The translations under genes were made by a program, and so were the position numbers. Below the pieces are notes generated by a model. That model searched no databases. It saw only the letters and a program-made list of their open reading frames with translations, and had not been told where the DNA came from. Shown piece by piece: positions 52,249 to 64,000 of a stretch of 64,000 nt of DNA (within the stretch, counting starts at the first letter, position 1; every line of letters starts with the position of its first letter). The DNA comes from Urechis unicinctus (lineage: Eukaryota; Annelida; Polychaeta; Xenopneusta; Urechidae): the NCBI GenBank assembly GCA_034190875.2, contig CM067353.1:39912073-39976072 (forward strand), given 5' to 3'.

Positions 52249-53100
52249 TTATTGTCTTCTACTTGAATGTTCGTAGATATCATCCAAATATACATAATTC
52301 TGTTCTTTTGCATCAACAAGAGTTGATATTAGTTTACCAAACACTTGCTTGTGGACGATTCTTGTAAGTAAACTACGGGGAACATGGTTGCTCACACACG
52401 TTAGCCTTATAAACGGACAGGAGCCATTGAAGAAGGGATGACCTGTTGGGTTTCTTCGTGACCACTCAGACACATCACGTGTCTCCATAGCCAGACAGTT
52501 ACGCCGCAGCCAATCTTCACTGAAGTCAACTGTAACATTCCCAAGAGCAATATTTCAATATGTATTCCTCACTCTGTTTAGTAATTGTATACAATCACTG
52601 CAACTCTGATTACTTCTATCAGAAACATGTTAAAACAAACGTATTTAGAGTCAATATTCCAATACTCCTTATATGGACCAGGAATGTTGTGGCCCGAAAT
52701 CTAATTCAGCCGCTAAGGGGTTTATCAAGAACATAGTAATGAATATAAAACCACGTTATCAAGATGTAATACTAAGATAATAACAATCATTCAACATATT
52801 TTGTTAAGGCTGTACCTTCTGAATTCTCGGCAAGTCTTCCTTCTGATTGATGTCTTTTCTGGTGTAACCTTCCTTTCATTCTTCCCTTTTTCCTGAGAAT
52901 TCGTTGAATGATTTCATATTTTTCTCCCGTGATATATAGCATTCCGCATGATCCGACCAATCAGGTCGTATCCCAACCATTGAGCTAGATTGACGATGAC
53001 TTAAATAGCTGGTCTGTGGCCAGTACAGAGAATGCCTTGATTAGGCCGCCTGCTGTCTGTTTGTGGTTTGACGAATGACTCAAGTATTGTGGTATATATA
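52249..53100 (-). pseudogene. 3-kb-unit gene, unit 1 copy
   Basis: TATA box TATATATA (53,093-53,100), initiator TCATTC near 53,076, putative exon 1 to a donor at 52,816 (AG|GTACAG), intron of about 286 bp, and exon 2 from 52,529 to a stop at 52,249. Exon 2 reads 'DFSEDWLRRNCLAM…' with three Cys, no signal peptide. In this copy exon 1 has two extra T in a T run at about 52,919-52,923 and is out of frame; exon 2 is open. Family not recognised; function unknown. Transcription in the other direction from the same TATA is also possible. Confidence 0.4.
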
Positions 53101-54234
53101 GAGCTGTGCCTATCAGACGAGTACAGGCAAGTCGCAGGTTAAAGAAATAGAGAGAGGATTAAGCGCGTTTCGTGTTTGTCACGGCTTCATCGTCGACGAC
53201 GTTCCGTATCAGTGAGAATTCGAAGCTGATCCCCTCACAGTGTTGTTCACACTGAGCGCCTCATACCAACGCAGCAAAGGGATTGGATTGTGGAATTTCA
53301 CCTTGAATGAAATGTTTTGGCTTATTTGATGTTTTAATGGCAACAATTAAATTCGACGCTCGACCAAATATCGGCATTGTACTGTTAGACCAACAAGGTA
53401 ATAAAACCTGACATTGTTCTGCTGAGCTAGCTACAACTGCTACAATAGCTACAAACGACACCTATCCCTTATCGTACCTCGAAAGATTTCAAACTTTTGT
53501 TGTCGTAATCCTTTGCAAAACCCATAACATTGCGCACAAATCCACCAGCCTGGACCTAGCGTTAGGGAATCGCTGCAGTATTGCTACTCAAGATAAGCAC
53601 TTCTGACGACTGTCAACGGGTTGATAAAATCTTCCAACTCATGAATCATCAATATTTAATGCATCCCGTCGTTCTTTAATGAACCATGTAAATATGATAT
53701 CTATCACAAGGTGTGAAAGAGCCAGTGACGACCTTCATCAGCCTTATGACATCACCCATTGTGTCCACTTCATCGTACTTTAAGGCACTTTCGTTCAGCC
53801 GACCACATGTTCAATGGGATAGAAGATATGTTATTGAAATATTTGTCACTCAATTCCAGGTGACTGTTACATTGAATTTTCGTAATATGTTTAAGGATAC
53901 TTATATAAGCAAAAGAAGAAACAAGAGAACACATTCAAGAATAAACCTATGAGAATTTGTAGTTATGAATAACTTGTTAATATCATAAATATTATTTTCG
54001 CTGAACTTTCTTGAACGAATCAAATCCACAGCTTTTCGCAATGTGAAACACTTGATTCTAGTTTTCCGATGAGGATTACGATGAGTCACGGTTAAGCTAG
54101 TGAACGTCGTCGCTCCGCTCCGTACTCTGCATCATCGTCATCTACTCAACTTAACATGTCAACTATGACGATGGCTTGTTCGGGCGTCAACTGTCAACAT
54201 TGCACTTATCCAAACCATAAACTGAGCTCAATAT

Positions 54235-54435
54235 TTAAGCTGCGTATCTGCTGTCAAATTTCATACCATCTAAGTAATAGAATAAAATTCCGAAGTTACC
54301 GAAGCAGCCGCCTTTAGTCAAGAGGGAATCTCTATTAGACAGGGGGATAAGCATGTCAAAGGCTTCGGTGAACTCTGCAGAGAAAGCAGCCCGAACTGAC
54401 AAACAAAAGAGAAAGCCTAAAGCTATCGCAAACAC
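54235..54435 (-). CDS. Small predicted secreted protein, array copy 2
   Basis: Intact copy, with a few substitutions relative to copy 1 (for example Lys to Met and Val to Gly in the mature part). Same signal peptide. Upstream, on the minus strand, of the gene copy in unit 1. Confidence 0.38.
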   Translation of the reverse strand: MFAIALGFLFCLSVRAAFSAEFTEAFDMLIPLSNRDSLLTKGGCFGNFGILFYYLDGMKFDSRYAA

Positions 54436-55264
54436 AACAGTTCCTAGCTCACTGGAAATAGGAGTTCAAAGTAATTGAGGCCAAATATGTCATTCATTGA
54501 CCACCGTGTAGTAGATCTACAATATTATTACTTCTCAAATTACTGTACTTATTAAGATACCTGCTGGCTGGTAGTTTATTGTGGTTGTTTTAAAAAATAA
54601 TATAGCATCTTATTTTTTGGCGCTGTTTAAAAGAATAATAGGCCAGTAGGTTGTGATGCAAGAACAAAACTTCATCAGCATCAGCATTTGGTGCATTTAA
54701 TCAATGTTTATATATATAAAAAATCAACAGACAACATCATCACAGATAAGTTGGTCAATCTAAAATATTCCAGAATAAATAAAACGGCAAACGGATATCG
54801 AAAAATCAACAGACATATCACAGATGGTTTGGTTGGCTCACTCTTCGTTTAAATATTCCATAACAAATCACATAATAGTATCGTATCACAGATAACTTGG
54901 TCAATCTAACAAGAATAAATAAAACAGCAAAACTGATAACGAAAAAAAAACAGACACATATCACAGATGGTTTGGTAGGCCCCCGTCTTCGATTAAATAT
55001 TCCATAACATATCTAACAAATAAATATCATATCACAGATAACTTGGTCAAACTAACAGGAATAAACAAACAGATAGGTCAACAACATATATAGAAATAAT
55101 CAACAGACATATCACAGATGGATTGGTTGAGCCCATTTTTTGTTATTTTTATCTGATAACATAAAACACAACATAAATCATATTACAGAAAACTAGTTAT
55201 CTCCCGGTTGGGCTACTACACGGATGCTGATTATCACTACTTGGAGCAATTATTCACTTCAAGC

Positions 55265-56116
55265 TTATTGTCTTCTACTTGAATGTTCGTAGATATCATC
55301 CAAATATACATAATTCTGTTCTTTTGCATCAACAAGAGTTGATATTAGTTTACCAAACACTTGCTTGTGGACGAGTCTTGTAAGTAAACTACGGGGAACA
55401 TGGTTGCTCACACACGTTAGCCTTATAAACGGACAGGAGCCATTGAAGAAGGGATGACCTGTTGGGTTTCTCTTCGTGACCACTCAGACACATCACGTGT
55501 CTCCATAGCCAGACAGTTACGCCGCAGCCAATCTTCACTGAAGTCAACTGTAACATTCCCAAGAGCAATATTTCAATATGTATTCCTCACTCTGTTTAGT
55601 AATTGTATACAATCACTGCAACTCTGATTACTTCTATCAGAAACATGTTAAAACAAACGTATTTAGAGTCAATATTCCAATACTCCTTATATGGACCAGG
55701 AATGTTGTGGCCCGAAATCTAATTCAGCCGCTAAGGGGTTTATCAAGAACATAGTAATGAATATAAAACCACGTTATCAAGATGTAATACTAAGATAATA
55801 ACAATCATTCAACATATTTTGTTAAGGCTGTACCTTCTGAATTCTCGGCAAGTCTTCCTTCTGATTGATGTCTTTTCTGGTGTAACCTTCCTTTCATTCT
55901 TCCCTTTTTCCTGAGAATTCGTTGAATGATTTCATATTTCTCCCGTGATATATAGCATTCCGCATGATCCGACCAATCAGGTCGTATCCCAACCATTGAG
56001 CTAGATTGACGATGACTTAAATAGCTGGTCTGTGGCCAGTACAGAGAATGCCTTGATTAGGCCGCCTGCTGTCTGTTTGTGGTTTGACGAATGACTCAAG
56101 TATTGTGGTATATATA
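55265..56116 (-). pseudogene. 3-kb-unit gene, unit 2 copy
   Basis: Exon 1 is open (55,996-55,834: MVGIRPDWSDHAEC…, basic segment RKKGRMKGR) and phase 1 into exon 2 (from 55,547). Exon 2 carries a CT insertion near 55,470 that breaks the frame. TATA box at 56,109-56,116. Confidence 0.4.
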
Positions 56117-57253
56117 GAGCTGTGCCTATCAGACGAGTACAGGCAAGTCGCAGGTTAAAGAAATAGAGAGAGGATTAAGCGCGTTTCGTGTTTGTCACGG
56201 CTTCATCGTCGACGACGTTCCGTATCAGTGAGAATTCGAAGCTGATCCCCTCACAGTGTTGTTCACACTGAGCGCCTCATACCAACGCAGCAAAGGGATT
56301 GGATTGTGGAATTTCACCTTGAATGAAATGTTTTGGCTTATTTGATGTTTTAATGGCAACAATTAAATTCGACGCTCGACCAAATATCGGCATTGTACTG
56401 TTAGACCAACAAGGTAATAAAACCTGACATTGTTCTGCTGAGCTAGCTACAACTGCTACAATAGCTACAAACGACACCTATCCCTTATCGTACCTCGAAA
56501 GATTTCAAACTTTTGTTGTCGTAATCCTTTGCAAAACCCATAACATTGCGCACAAATCCGCCAGCCCGGACCTAGCGTTAATGAATCGCTGCAGTATTGC
56601 TACTCAAGATAAGCACTTCTGACGACTGTCAACGGGTTGATAAAATCTTCCAACTCATGAATCATCAATATTTAATGCATCCCGTCGTTCTTTAATGAAC
56701 CATGTAAATATGATATCTATCACAAGGTGTGAAAGAGCCAGTGACGACCTTCATCAGCCTTATGACATCACCCATTGTGTCCACTTCATCGTACTTTAAG
56801 GCACTTTCGTTCAGCCGACCACATGTTCAATGGGATAGAAGATATGTTATTGAAATATTTGTCACTCAATTCCAGGTGACTGTTACATTGAATTTTCGTA
56901 ATATGTTTAAGGATACTTATATAAGCAAAAGAAGAAACAAGAGAACACATTCAAGAATAAACCTATGAGAATTTGTAGTTAGTATGAATAACTTGTTAAT
57001 ATCATAAATATTATTTTCGCTGAACTTTCTTGAACGAATCAAATCAACAGCTTTTCGCAATGTGAAACACTCGATTCTAGTTTTCCGATGAGGATTACGA
57101 TGAGTCACGGTTAAGCTAGTGAACGTCGTCGCTCCGCTCCGTACTCTGCATCATCGTCATCTACTCAACTTAACATGTCAACTATGACGATGGCTTGTTC
57201 GGGCGTCAACTGTCAACATTGCACTTATCCAAACCATTAACTGAGCTCAATAT

Positions 57254-57455
57254 TTAAGCTGCGTATCTGCTGTCAAATTTCATACCATCTAAGTAATAGA
57301 ATAAAATTCCGAAGTTACCGAAGCAGCCGACTTTAGTCAAGAGGGAATCTCTATTAGACAGGGGGATAAGCATGTCAAAGGCTTCGGTGAACTCTGCAGA
57401 GAAAAGCAGCCCGAACTGACAAACAAAAGAGAAAGCCTAAAGCTATCGCAAACAC
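57254..57455 (-). pseudogene. Small secreted-protein ORF, copy 3, frameshifted
   Basis: One extra A in 'gagaaaagcagcc' (near 57,402-57,406), inside the signal-peptide coding part, breaks the frame. It is a homopolymer, so a consensus error is possible. Confidence 0.5.
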
Positions 57456-58285
57456 AACAGTTCCTAGCTCACTGGAAATAGGAGTTCAAAGTAATGAGGC
57501 CAAATATGTCATTCATTGACCACCGTGTAGTAGATCTACAATCATTACTTCTCAAATTACTGTACTTATTAAGATACCTGCTGGCTGGTAGTTCTGTGGT
57601 TGTTTCTAAATAATATGCATCTTATTTTTTGGCGCTGTTTAAAAGAATAATAGGCCAGTAGGTTGTGATGCAAGGAACAAACTTCATCAGCATTTGGTGC
57701 ATTTAATCAATGTTTATATATATAAAAATCAACAGACATATCACAGATAAGTTGGTCAATCTAACAAGAATAAATAAAACGGCAAAACGGATATCGAAAA
57801 ATCAACAGACATATCACAGATGGTTTGGGCCCCTTGGTCTCATATTCTCTTCGTTCACAGATGAAAATATAAATAAAACCATAAAATCAACAGACATATC
57901 ACAGATATCGTAAATCACAGATAACTAACTGGTCAATCTAACAAGAATAAATAAAACAGCAAAACTGATAACGAAAAATCAACAGACATATCACAGATGG
58001 TTTGGTAGGCCCCCTCTTCGATTTAAATATTCCATAACATATAACATATAATATCATATCACAGATAACTTGGTCAAACTAACAGGAATAAACAAAATAG
58101 CAACACATATAGAAAAAATCAACAGACATATCACAGATGGATTGGTTGAGCCCATTTTTTGTTATTTTTATCTGATAACATAAAACACAACAAATAAATC
58201 ATATTACAGAAAACTAGTTATCTCCCGGTTGGGCTACTACACGGATGCTGATTATCACTACTTGGAGCAATTATTCACTTCAAGC

Positions 58286-59137
58286 TTATTGTCTTCTACT
58301 TGAATGTTCGTAGATATCATCCAAATATACATAATTCTGTTCTTTTGCATCAACAAGAGTTGATATTAGTTTACCAAACACTTGCTTGTGGACGATTCTT
58401 GTAAGTAACTACTACGGGGAACATGGTTGCTCACACACGTTAGCCTTATAAACGGACAGGAGCCATTGAAGAAGGGATGACCTGTTGGGTTTCTTCGTGA
58501 CCACTCAGACACATCACGTGTCTCCATAGCCAGACAGTTACGCCGCAGCCAATCTTCACTGAAGTCAACTGTAACATTCCAAAGAGCAATATTTCAATAT
58601 GTATTCCTCACTCTGTTTAGTAATTGTATACAATCACTGCAACTCTGATTACTTCTATCAGAAACATGTTAAAACAAACGTATTTAGAGTCAATATTCCA
58701 ATACTCCTTATATGGACCAGGAATGTTGTGGCCCGAAATCTAATTCAGCCGCTAAGGGGTTTATCAAGAACATAGTAATGAATATAAAACCACGTTATCA
58801 AGATGTAATACTAAGATAATAACAATCATTCAACATATTTTGTTAAGGCTGTACCTTCTGAATTCTCGGCAAGTCTTCCTTCTGATTGATGTCTTTTCTG
58901 GTGTAACCTTCCTTTCATTCTTCCCTTTTTCCTGAGAATTCGTTGAATGATTTCATATTTCTCCCGTGATATATAGCATTCCGCATGATCCGACCAATCA
59001 GGTCGTATCCCAACCATTGAGCTAGATTGACGATGACTTAAATAGCTGGTCTGTGGCCAGTACAGAGAATGCCTTGATTAGGCCGCCTGCTGTCTGTTTG
59101 TGGTTTGACGAATGACTCAAGTATTGTGGTATATATA
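58286..59137 (-). pseudogene. 3-kb-unit gene, unit 3 copy
   Basis: Exon 1 is open (59,017 downwards). Exon 2 is broken by an extra 'ct' type change near 58,408 (aactactacgg against aaactacgg elsewhere). TATA box at 59,130-59,137. Confidence 0.4.
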
Positions 59138-60271
59138 GAGCTGTGCCTATCAGACGAGTACAGGCAAGTCGCAGGTTAAAGAAATAGAGAGAGGATTAAG
59201 CGCGCTTCGTGTTTGTCACGGCTTCATCGTCGACGACGTTCCGTATCAGTGAGAATTCGAAGCTGATCCCCTCACAGTGTTGTTCACACTGAGCGCCTCA
59301 TACCAACGCAGCAAAGGGATTGGATTGTGGAATTTCACCTTGAATGAAATGTTTTGGCTTATTTGATGTTTTAATGGCAACAATTAAATTCGACGCTCGA
59401 CCAAATATCGGCATTGTACTGTTAGACCAACAAGGTAATAAAACCTGACATTGTTCTGCTGAGCTAGCTACAACTGCTACAATAGCTACAAACGACACCT
59501 ATCCCTTATCGTACCTCGAAAGATTTCAAACTTTTGTTGTCGTAATCCTTTGCAAAACCCATAACATTGCGCACAAATCCGCCAGCCCGGACCTAGCGTT
59601 AGGGAATCGCTGCAGTATTGCTACTCAAGATAAGCACTTCTGACGACTGTCAACGGGTTGATAAAATCTTCCAACTCATGAATCATCAATATTTAATGCA
59701 TCCCGTCGTTCTTTAATGAACCATGTAAATATGATATCTATCACAAGGTGTGAAAGAGCCAGTGACGACCTTCATCAGCCTTATGACATCACCCATTGTG
59801 TCCACTTCATCGTACTTTAAGGCACTTTCGTTCAGCCGACCACATGTTCAATGGGATAGAAGATATGTTATTGAAATATTTGTCACTCAATTCCAGGTGA
59901 CTGTTACATTGAATTTTCGTAATATGTTTAAGGATACTTATATAAGCAAAAGAAGAAACAAGAGAACACATTCAAGAATAAACCTATGAGAATTTGTAGT
60001 TATGAATAACTTGTTAATATCATAAATATTATTTTCGCTGAACTTTCTTGAACGAATAAAATCCACAGCTTTTCGCAATGTGAAACACTCGATTCTAGTT
60101 TTCCGATGAGGATTACGATGAGTCACGGTTAAGCTAGTGAACGTCGTCGCTCCGCTCCGTACTCTGCATCATCGTCATCTACTCAACTTAACATGTCAAC
60201 TATGACGATGGCTTGTTCGGGCGTCAACTGTCAACATTGCACTTATCCAAACCATTAACTGAGCTCAATAT

Positions 60272-60472
60272 TTAAGCTGCGTATCTGCTGTCAAATTTCA
60301 TACCATCTAAGTAATAGAATAAAATTCCGAAGTTACCGAAGCAGCCGACTTAAGTCAAGAGGGAATCTCTATTAGACAGGGGGATAAGCTTGTCAAAGGC
60401 TTCGGTGAACTCTGTAGAGAAAGCAGCCCGAACTGACAAACAAAAGAGAAAGGCTAAAGCTATCGCAAACAC
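60272..60472 (-). pseudogene. Small secreted-protein ORF, copy 4, nonsense
   Basis: A base change near 60,351 turns the codon after LLT into TAA, truncating the mature part; an Ala at the end of the signal peptide is also changed to Thr. Confidence 0.5.
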
Positions 60473-61301
60473 AACAGTTCCTAGCTCACTGGAAATAGGA
60501 GTTCAAAGTAATTGAAGCCAAATATGTCATTCATTGACCACCGTGTAGTAGATCTACAATCATTACTTCTCAAATTACTGTACTTATTAAGATACCTGCT
60601 GGTAGTTCTGTGTTCTGTGGTTTTTTGTTTCTAAATAATATGCATCTTATTTTTTTTGGCGCTGTTTTATATATAAAAAAGACATCAACAGAATAATAGG
60701 CCAGTAGGTTGTGATGCAAGTAACAAACTTCATCAGCATTTGGTGCATTTAATCAATGTTTATATATATAAAAATCAACAGACATATCACAGATAAGTTG
60801 GTCAATCTAACAAGAATAAATAAAACGGCAAACGGATATCGAAAAATCAACAGACATATCATGGAGATGGTTTGGTTGGCTCACTCTTCGTTTGAAATAT
60901 TCCATAACAAATCACATAATAGTAAAAATCGTATCACAGATAACTTGGTCAATCTAACAAGAATAAATAAAACAGCAAAACTGATAACGAAAAATCAACA
61001 GACATATCACAGATGGTTTGGTAGGCCCCCTCTTCGATTAAAATATTCCATAACATATAACATAATAATATCATATCACAGATAACTTGGTCAAACTAAC
61101 AGGAATAAACAAAATAGCAACACATATATAGAAAAATCAACAGACATATCACAGATGGATTGGTTGAGCCCATTTTTTGTTATTTTTATCTGATAACATA
61201 AAACACAACATAAATCATATTACAGAAAACTAGTTATCTCCCGGGTGGGCTACTACACGGATGCTGATTATCACTACTTGGAGCAATTATTCACTTCAAG
61301 C

Positions 61302-62154
61302 TTATTGTCTTCTACTTGAATGTTCGTAGATATCATCCAAATATACATAATTCTGTTCTTTTACATCAACAAGAGTTGATATTAGTTTACCAAACACTTG
61401 CTTGTGGACGATTCTTGTAAGTAAACTACGGGGAACATGGTTGCTCACACACGTTAGCCTTATAAACGGACAGGAGCCATTGAAGAAGGGATGACCTGTT
61501 GGGTTTCTTCGTGACCACTCAGACACATCACGTGTCTCCATAGCCAGACAGTTACGCCGCAGCCAATCTTCACTGAAGTCAACTGTAACATTCCCAAGAG
61601 CAATATTTTCAATATGTATTCCTCACTCTGTTTAGTAATTGTATACAATCACTGCAACTCTGATTACTTCTATCAGAAACATGTTAAAACAAACGTATTT
61701 AGAGTCAATATTCCAATACTCCTTATATGGACCAGGAATGTTGTGGCCCGAAATCTAATTCAGCCGCTAAGGGGTTTATCAAGAACATAGTAATGAATAT
61801 AAAACCACGTTATCAAGATGTAATACTAAGATAATAACAATCATTCAACATATTTTGTTAAGGCTGTACCTTCTGAATTCTCGGCAAGCCTTCCTGCTGA
61901 TTGATGTCTTTTTTGGGTGTAACCTTCCTTTCATTCTTCCCTTTTTCCTGAGAATTCGTTGAATGATTTCATATTTCTCCCCGTGATATATAGCATTCCG
62001 CATGATCCGACCAATCAGGTCGTATCCCAACCATTGAGCTAGATTAACGATGACTTAAATAGCTGGTCTGTGTCCAGTACAGAGAATGCCTTGATTAGGC
62101 CGGCTGCTGTCTGTGTGTGATTTGACGAATGACTCAAGCATTGTGGTATATATA
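61302..62154 (-). pseudogene. 3-kb-unit gene, unit 4 copy
   Basis: Exon 2 is open (one Ala to Val change). Exon 1 has an extra C in 'ctccccgtg' (near 61,978) and further changes, so it is out of frame. TATA box at 62,147-62,154. The unit is cut about 200 bp upstream of the TATA. Confidence 0.4.
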
Positions 62155-62347
62155 GAGCTGTGCCTATCAGACGAGTACAGGCAAGTCGCAGGCACGTAAT
62201 AGAGTGAGGATTATGCGAGTTTCGTGTTTGTCACGGCTTCATCGTCGACGTACCGTATCAATGAGAACTCGAAGCTGATTCCCTCACAGTGTTGTTCACA
62301 CTGAGCGCCTCAAACCAACGCAGCAAAGGGATTGGATTGTGGAATTT

Positions 62348-62993
62348 ACAACATCGATCAAAAAAGCGGATGGCCCGTATGTGGGTTAAGCAATGGAAAA
62401 CTGTTTGCATTGTCTGCATATAAGTGTGTATGACAACAATTGAAATGGGGCCAATTATGAGCAACAGGCGGAATTTACCTCACATGCAAAATTAGTATGC
62501 TGATGGGCGATGACATCATTGCATTTGAGTGGGGCCGGTTTTTTTTTTAGATATAGAATCATATTGCATGTGGGTATAATTCCCCATTGGGCATTATCAC
62601 CCCCAGCAAACGCGCTCATATACGTGTATACTCATAGACACAACATCTACTCGCGCCCTCGCTCACAAGCACTCTAAACCAAGCCAATACACAATGCAGA
62701 TAATTTCAATACAGCCCCAATTTTCGGCACATTGGCACAATAAAATATGGACTTATTCAAAAACTTGTGTTTAGCACCCCAATATCACATATTAACGCAT
62801 TACCCTATCAAATATGTCCCACTCCAATATATAGCCCTGGTCATTAGAAACACTCCTGGTTCCAATCAACGATATAACAGGTACATGCCAACCGGTTCAG
62901 CGACGTACAAGCTGCCCTAAACCACACGAAATTGCCAACCAATACCTTACATTCAGTACCACATAAATATCGAGGCTCCGGACACACAATATA
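62348..62993. other. No gene recognised
   Basis: Unique sequence after the array breakpoint, AT-rich, with no exon or RNA seen. Confidence 0.45.

Positions 62994-64000
<1,007 letters not shown>

Larger units (their letters stand above)
50600..62347. repeat. Tandem array of about 3.9 copies of a 3.02-kb unit
   Basis: Units: about 50,600-53,935 (3.3 kb, longer internal minisatellite), 53,936-56,950, 56,951-59,973 and 59,974-62,347 (right end cut after 'ggattggattgtggaattt'). Distances between equivalent points are 3,016-3,021 bp. Copies differ mostly by single bases and small indels. Each unit, in plus order, carries a minus-strand signal-peptide ORF, an ATCACAGAT minisatellite, a Cys exon, a basic exon, and a TATA box near the unit's right half. 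A diverged older copy of part of the unit lies at about 43.4-46.2 kb. Confidence 0.95.

Noticed and set aside
53713-53952. 79-codon plus-strand ORF, identical at 56,729 and 59,750
   Set aside because: Identity only reflects the recent tandem duplication. No splice sites, family or promoter in a sensible position.

Overview
The window is nuclear DNA of a marine-type bilaterian invertebrate. Evidence: intron-rich conserved animal genes with GT-AG junctions and polyA signals, retrotransposon remnants, MITE-like elements, long (AT)n and (TCAC)n microsatellites, and a SINE-like tail ending in TCAC repeats near position 700. That tail style, together with the TCAC arrays, reminds me of gastropod molluscs, but this is an inference and not a species call.

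Layout. 1-5.2 kb: degenerate transposon remnants on the minus strand (Ty3/gypsy pol, then a LINE reverse transcriptase). 7.2-8.8 kb: nine tandem 183-bp units, just upstream of a TATA-driven multicopper oxidase (laccase-like) gene of 13 coding exons (9,387-17,720, +) with a signal peptide and a C-terminal membrane anchor. 19.3-22.5 kb: PDZD11 on the minus strand, seven exons, most too short to stand out as open frames. Its start codon lies 88 bp from that of RPS3A (22,584-26,020, +). Intron 5 of RPS3A holds three copies of a C/D snoRNA-like sequence that resembles SNORD73. 27.3-35.9 kb: ST13 (HIP, Hsc70-interacting protein) on the minus strand. A complete six-exon sarcalumenin gene (SRL, 29,035-31,667, +) lies inside its intron 8. 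39.4-42.2 kb: XPNPEP3 (+), head to head with ST13 as in the human genome.

From 42.6 kb on the sequence is repeat-dominated: long AT tracts, a 35-bp hairpin repeat (44.2-44.95 kb), a diverged single copy of a gene-like unit (about 45.0-46.2 kb), MITE-like elements, a (TCAC)n array, and a tandem array of about 3.9 copies of a roughly 3.02-kb unit (50.6-62.35 kb). Each unit carries a small putative two-exon, TATA-driven gene and a separate 66-codon ORF with a signal peptide, both on the minus strand. I cannot assign either to a family. Between the lone 45-kb copy and the array, the putative Cys-containing exon has diverged far more than the adjoining intron. This is the most interesting unexplained signal here.

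The conserved genes are mostly unrelated housekeeping or muscle/ER genes; their interest is in the arrangement: divergent pairs, a nested gene and an intronic snoRNA. Two otherwise well-formed genes (PDZD11, ST13) each lack exactly one base in a G/C homopolymer, which suggests consensus errors rather than real frameshifts. Gene models were built by eye from splice sites, phase and remembered family similarity; no search or alignment tool was run.
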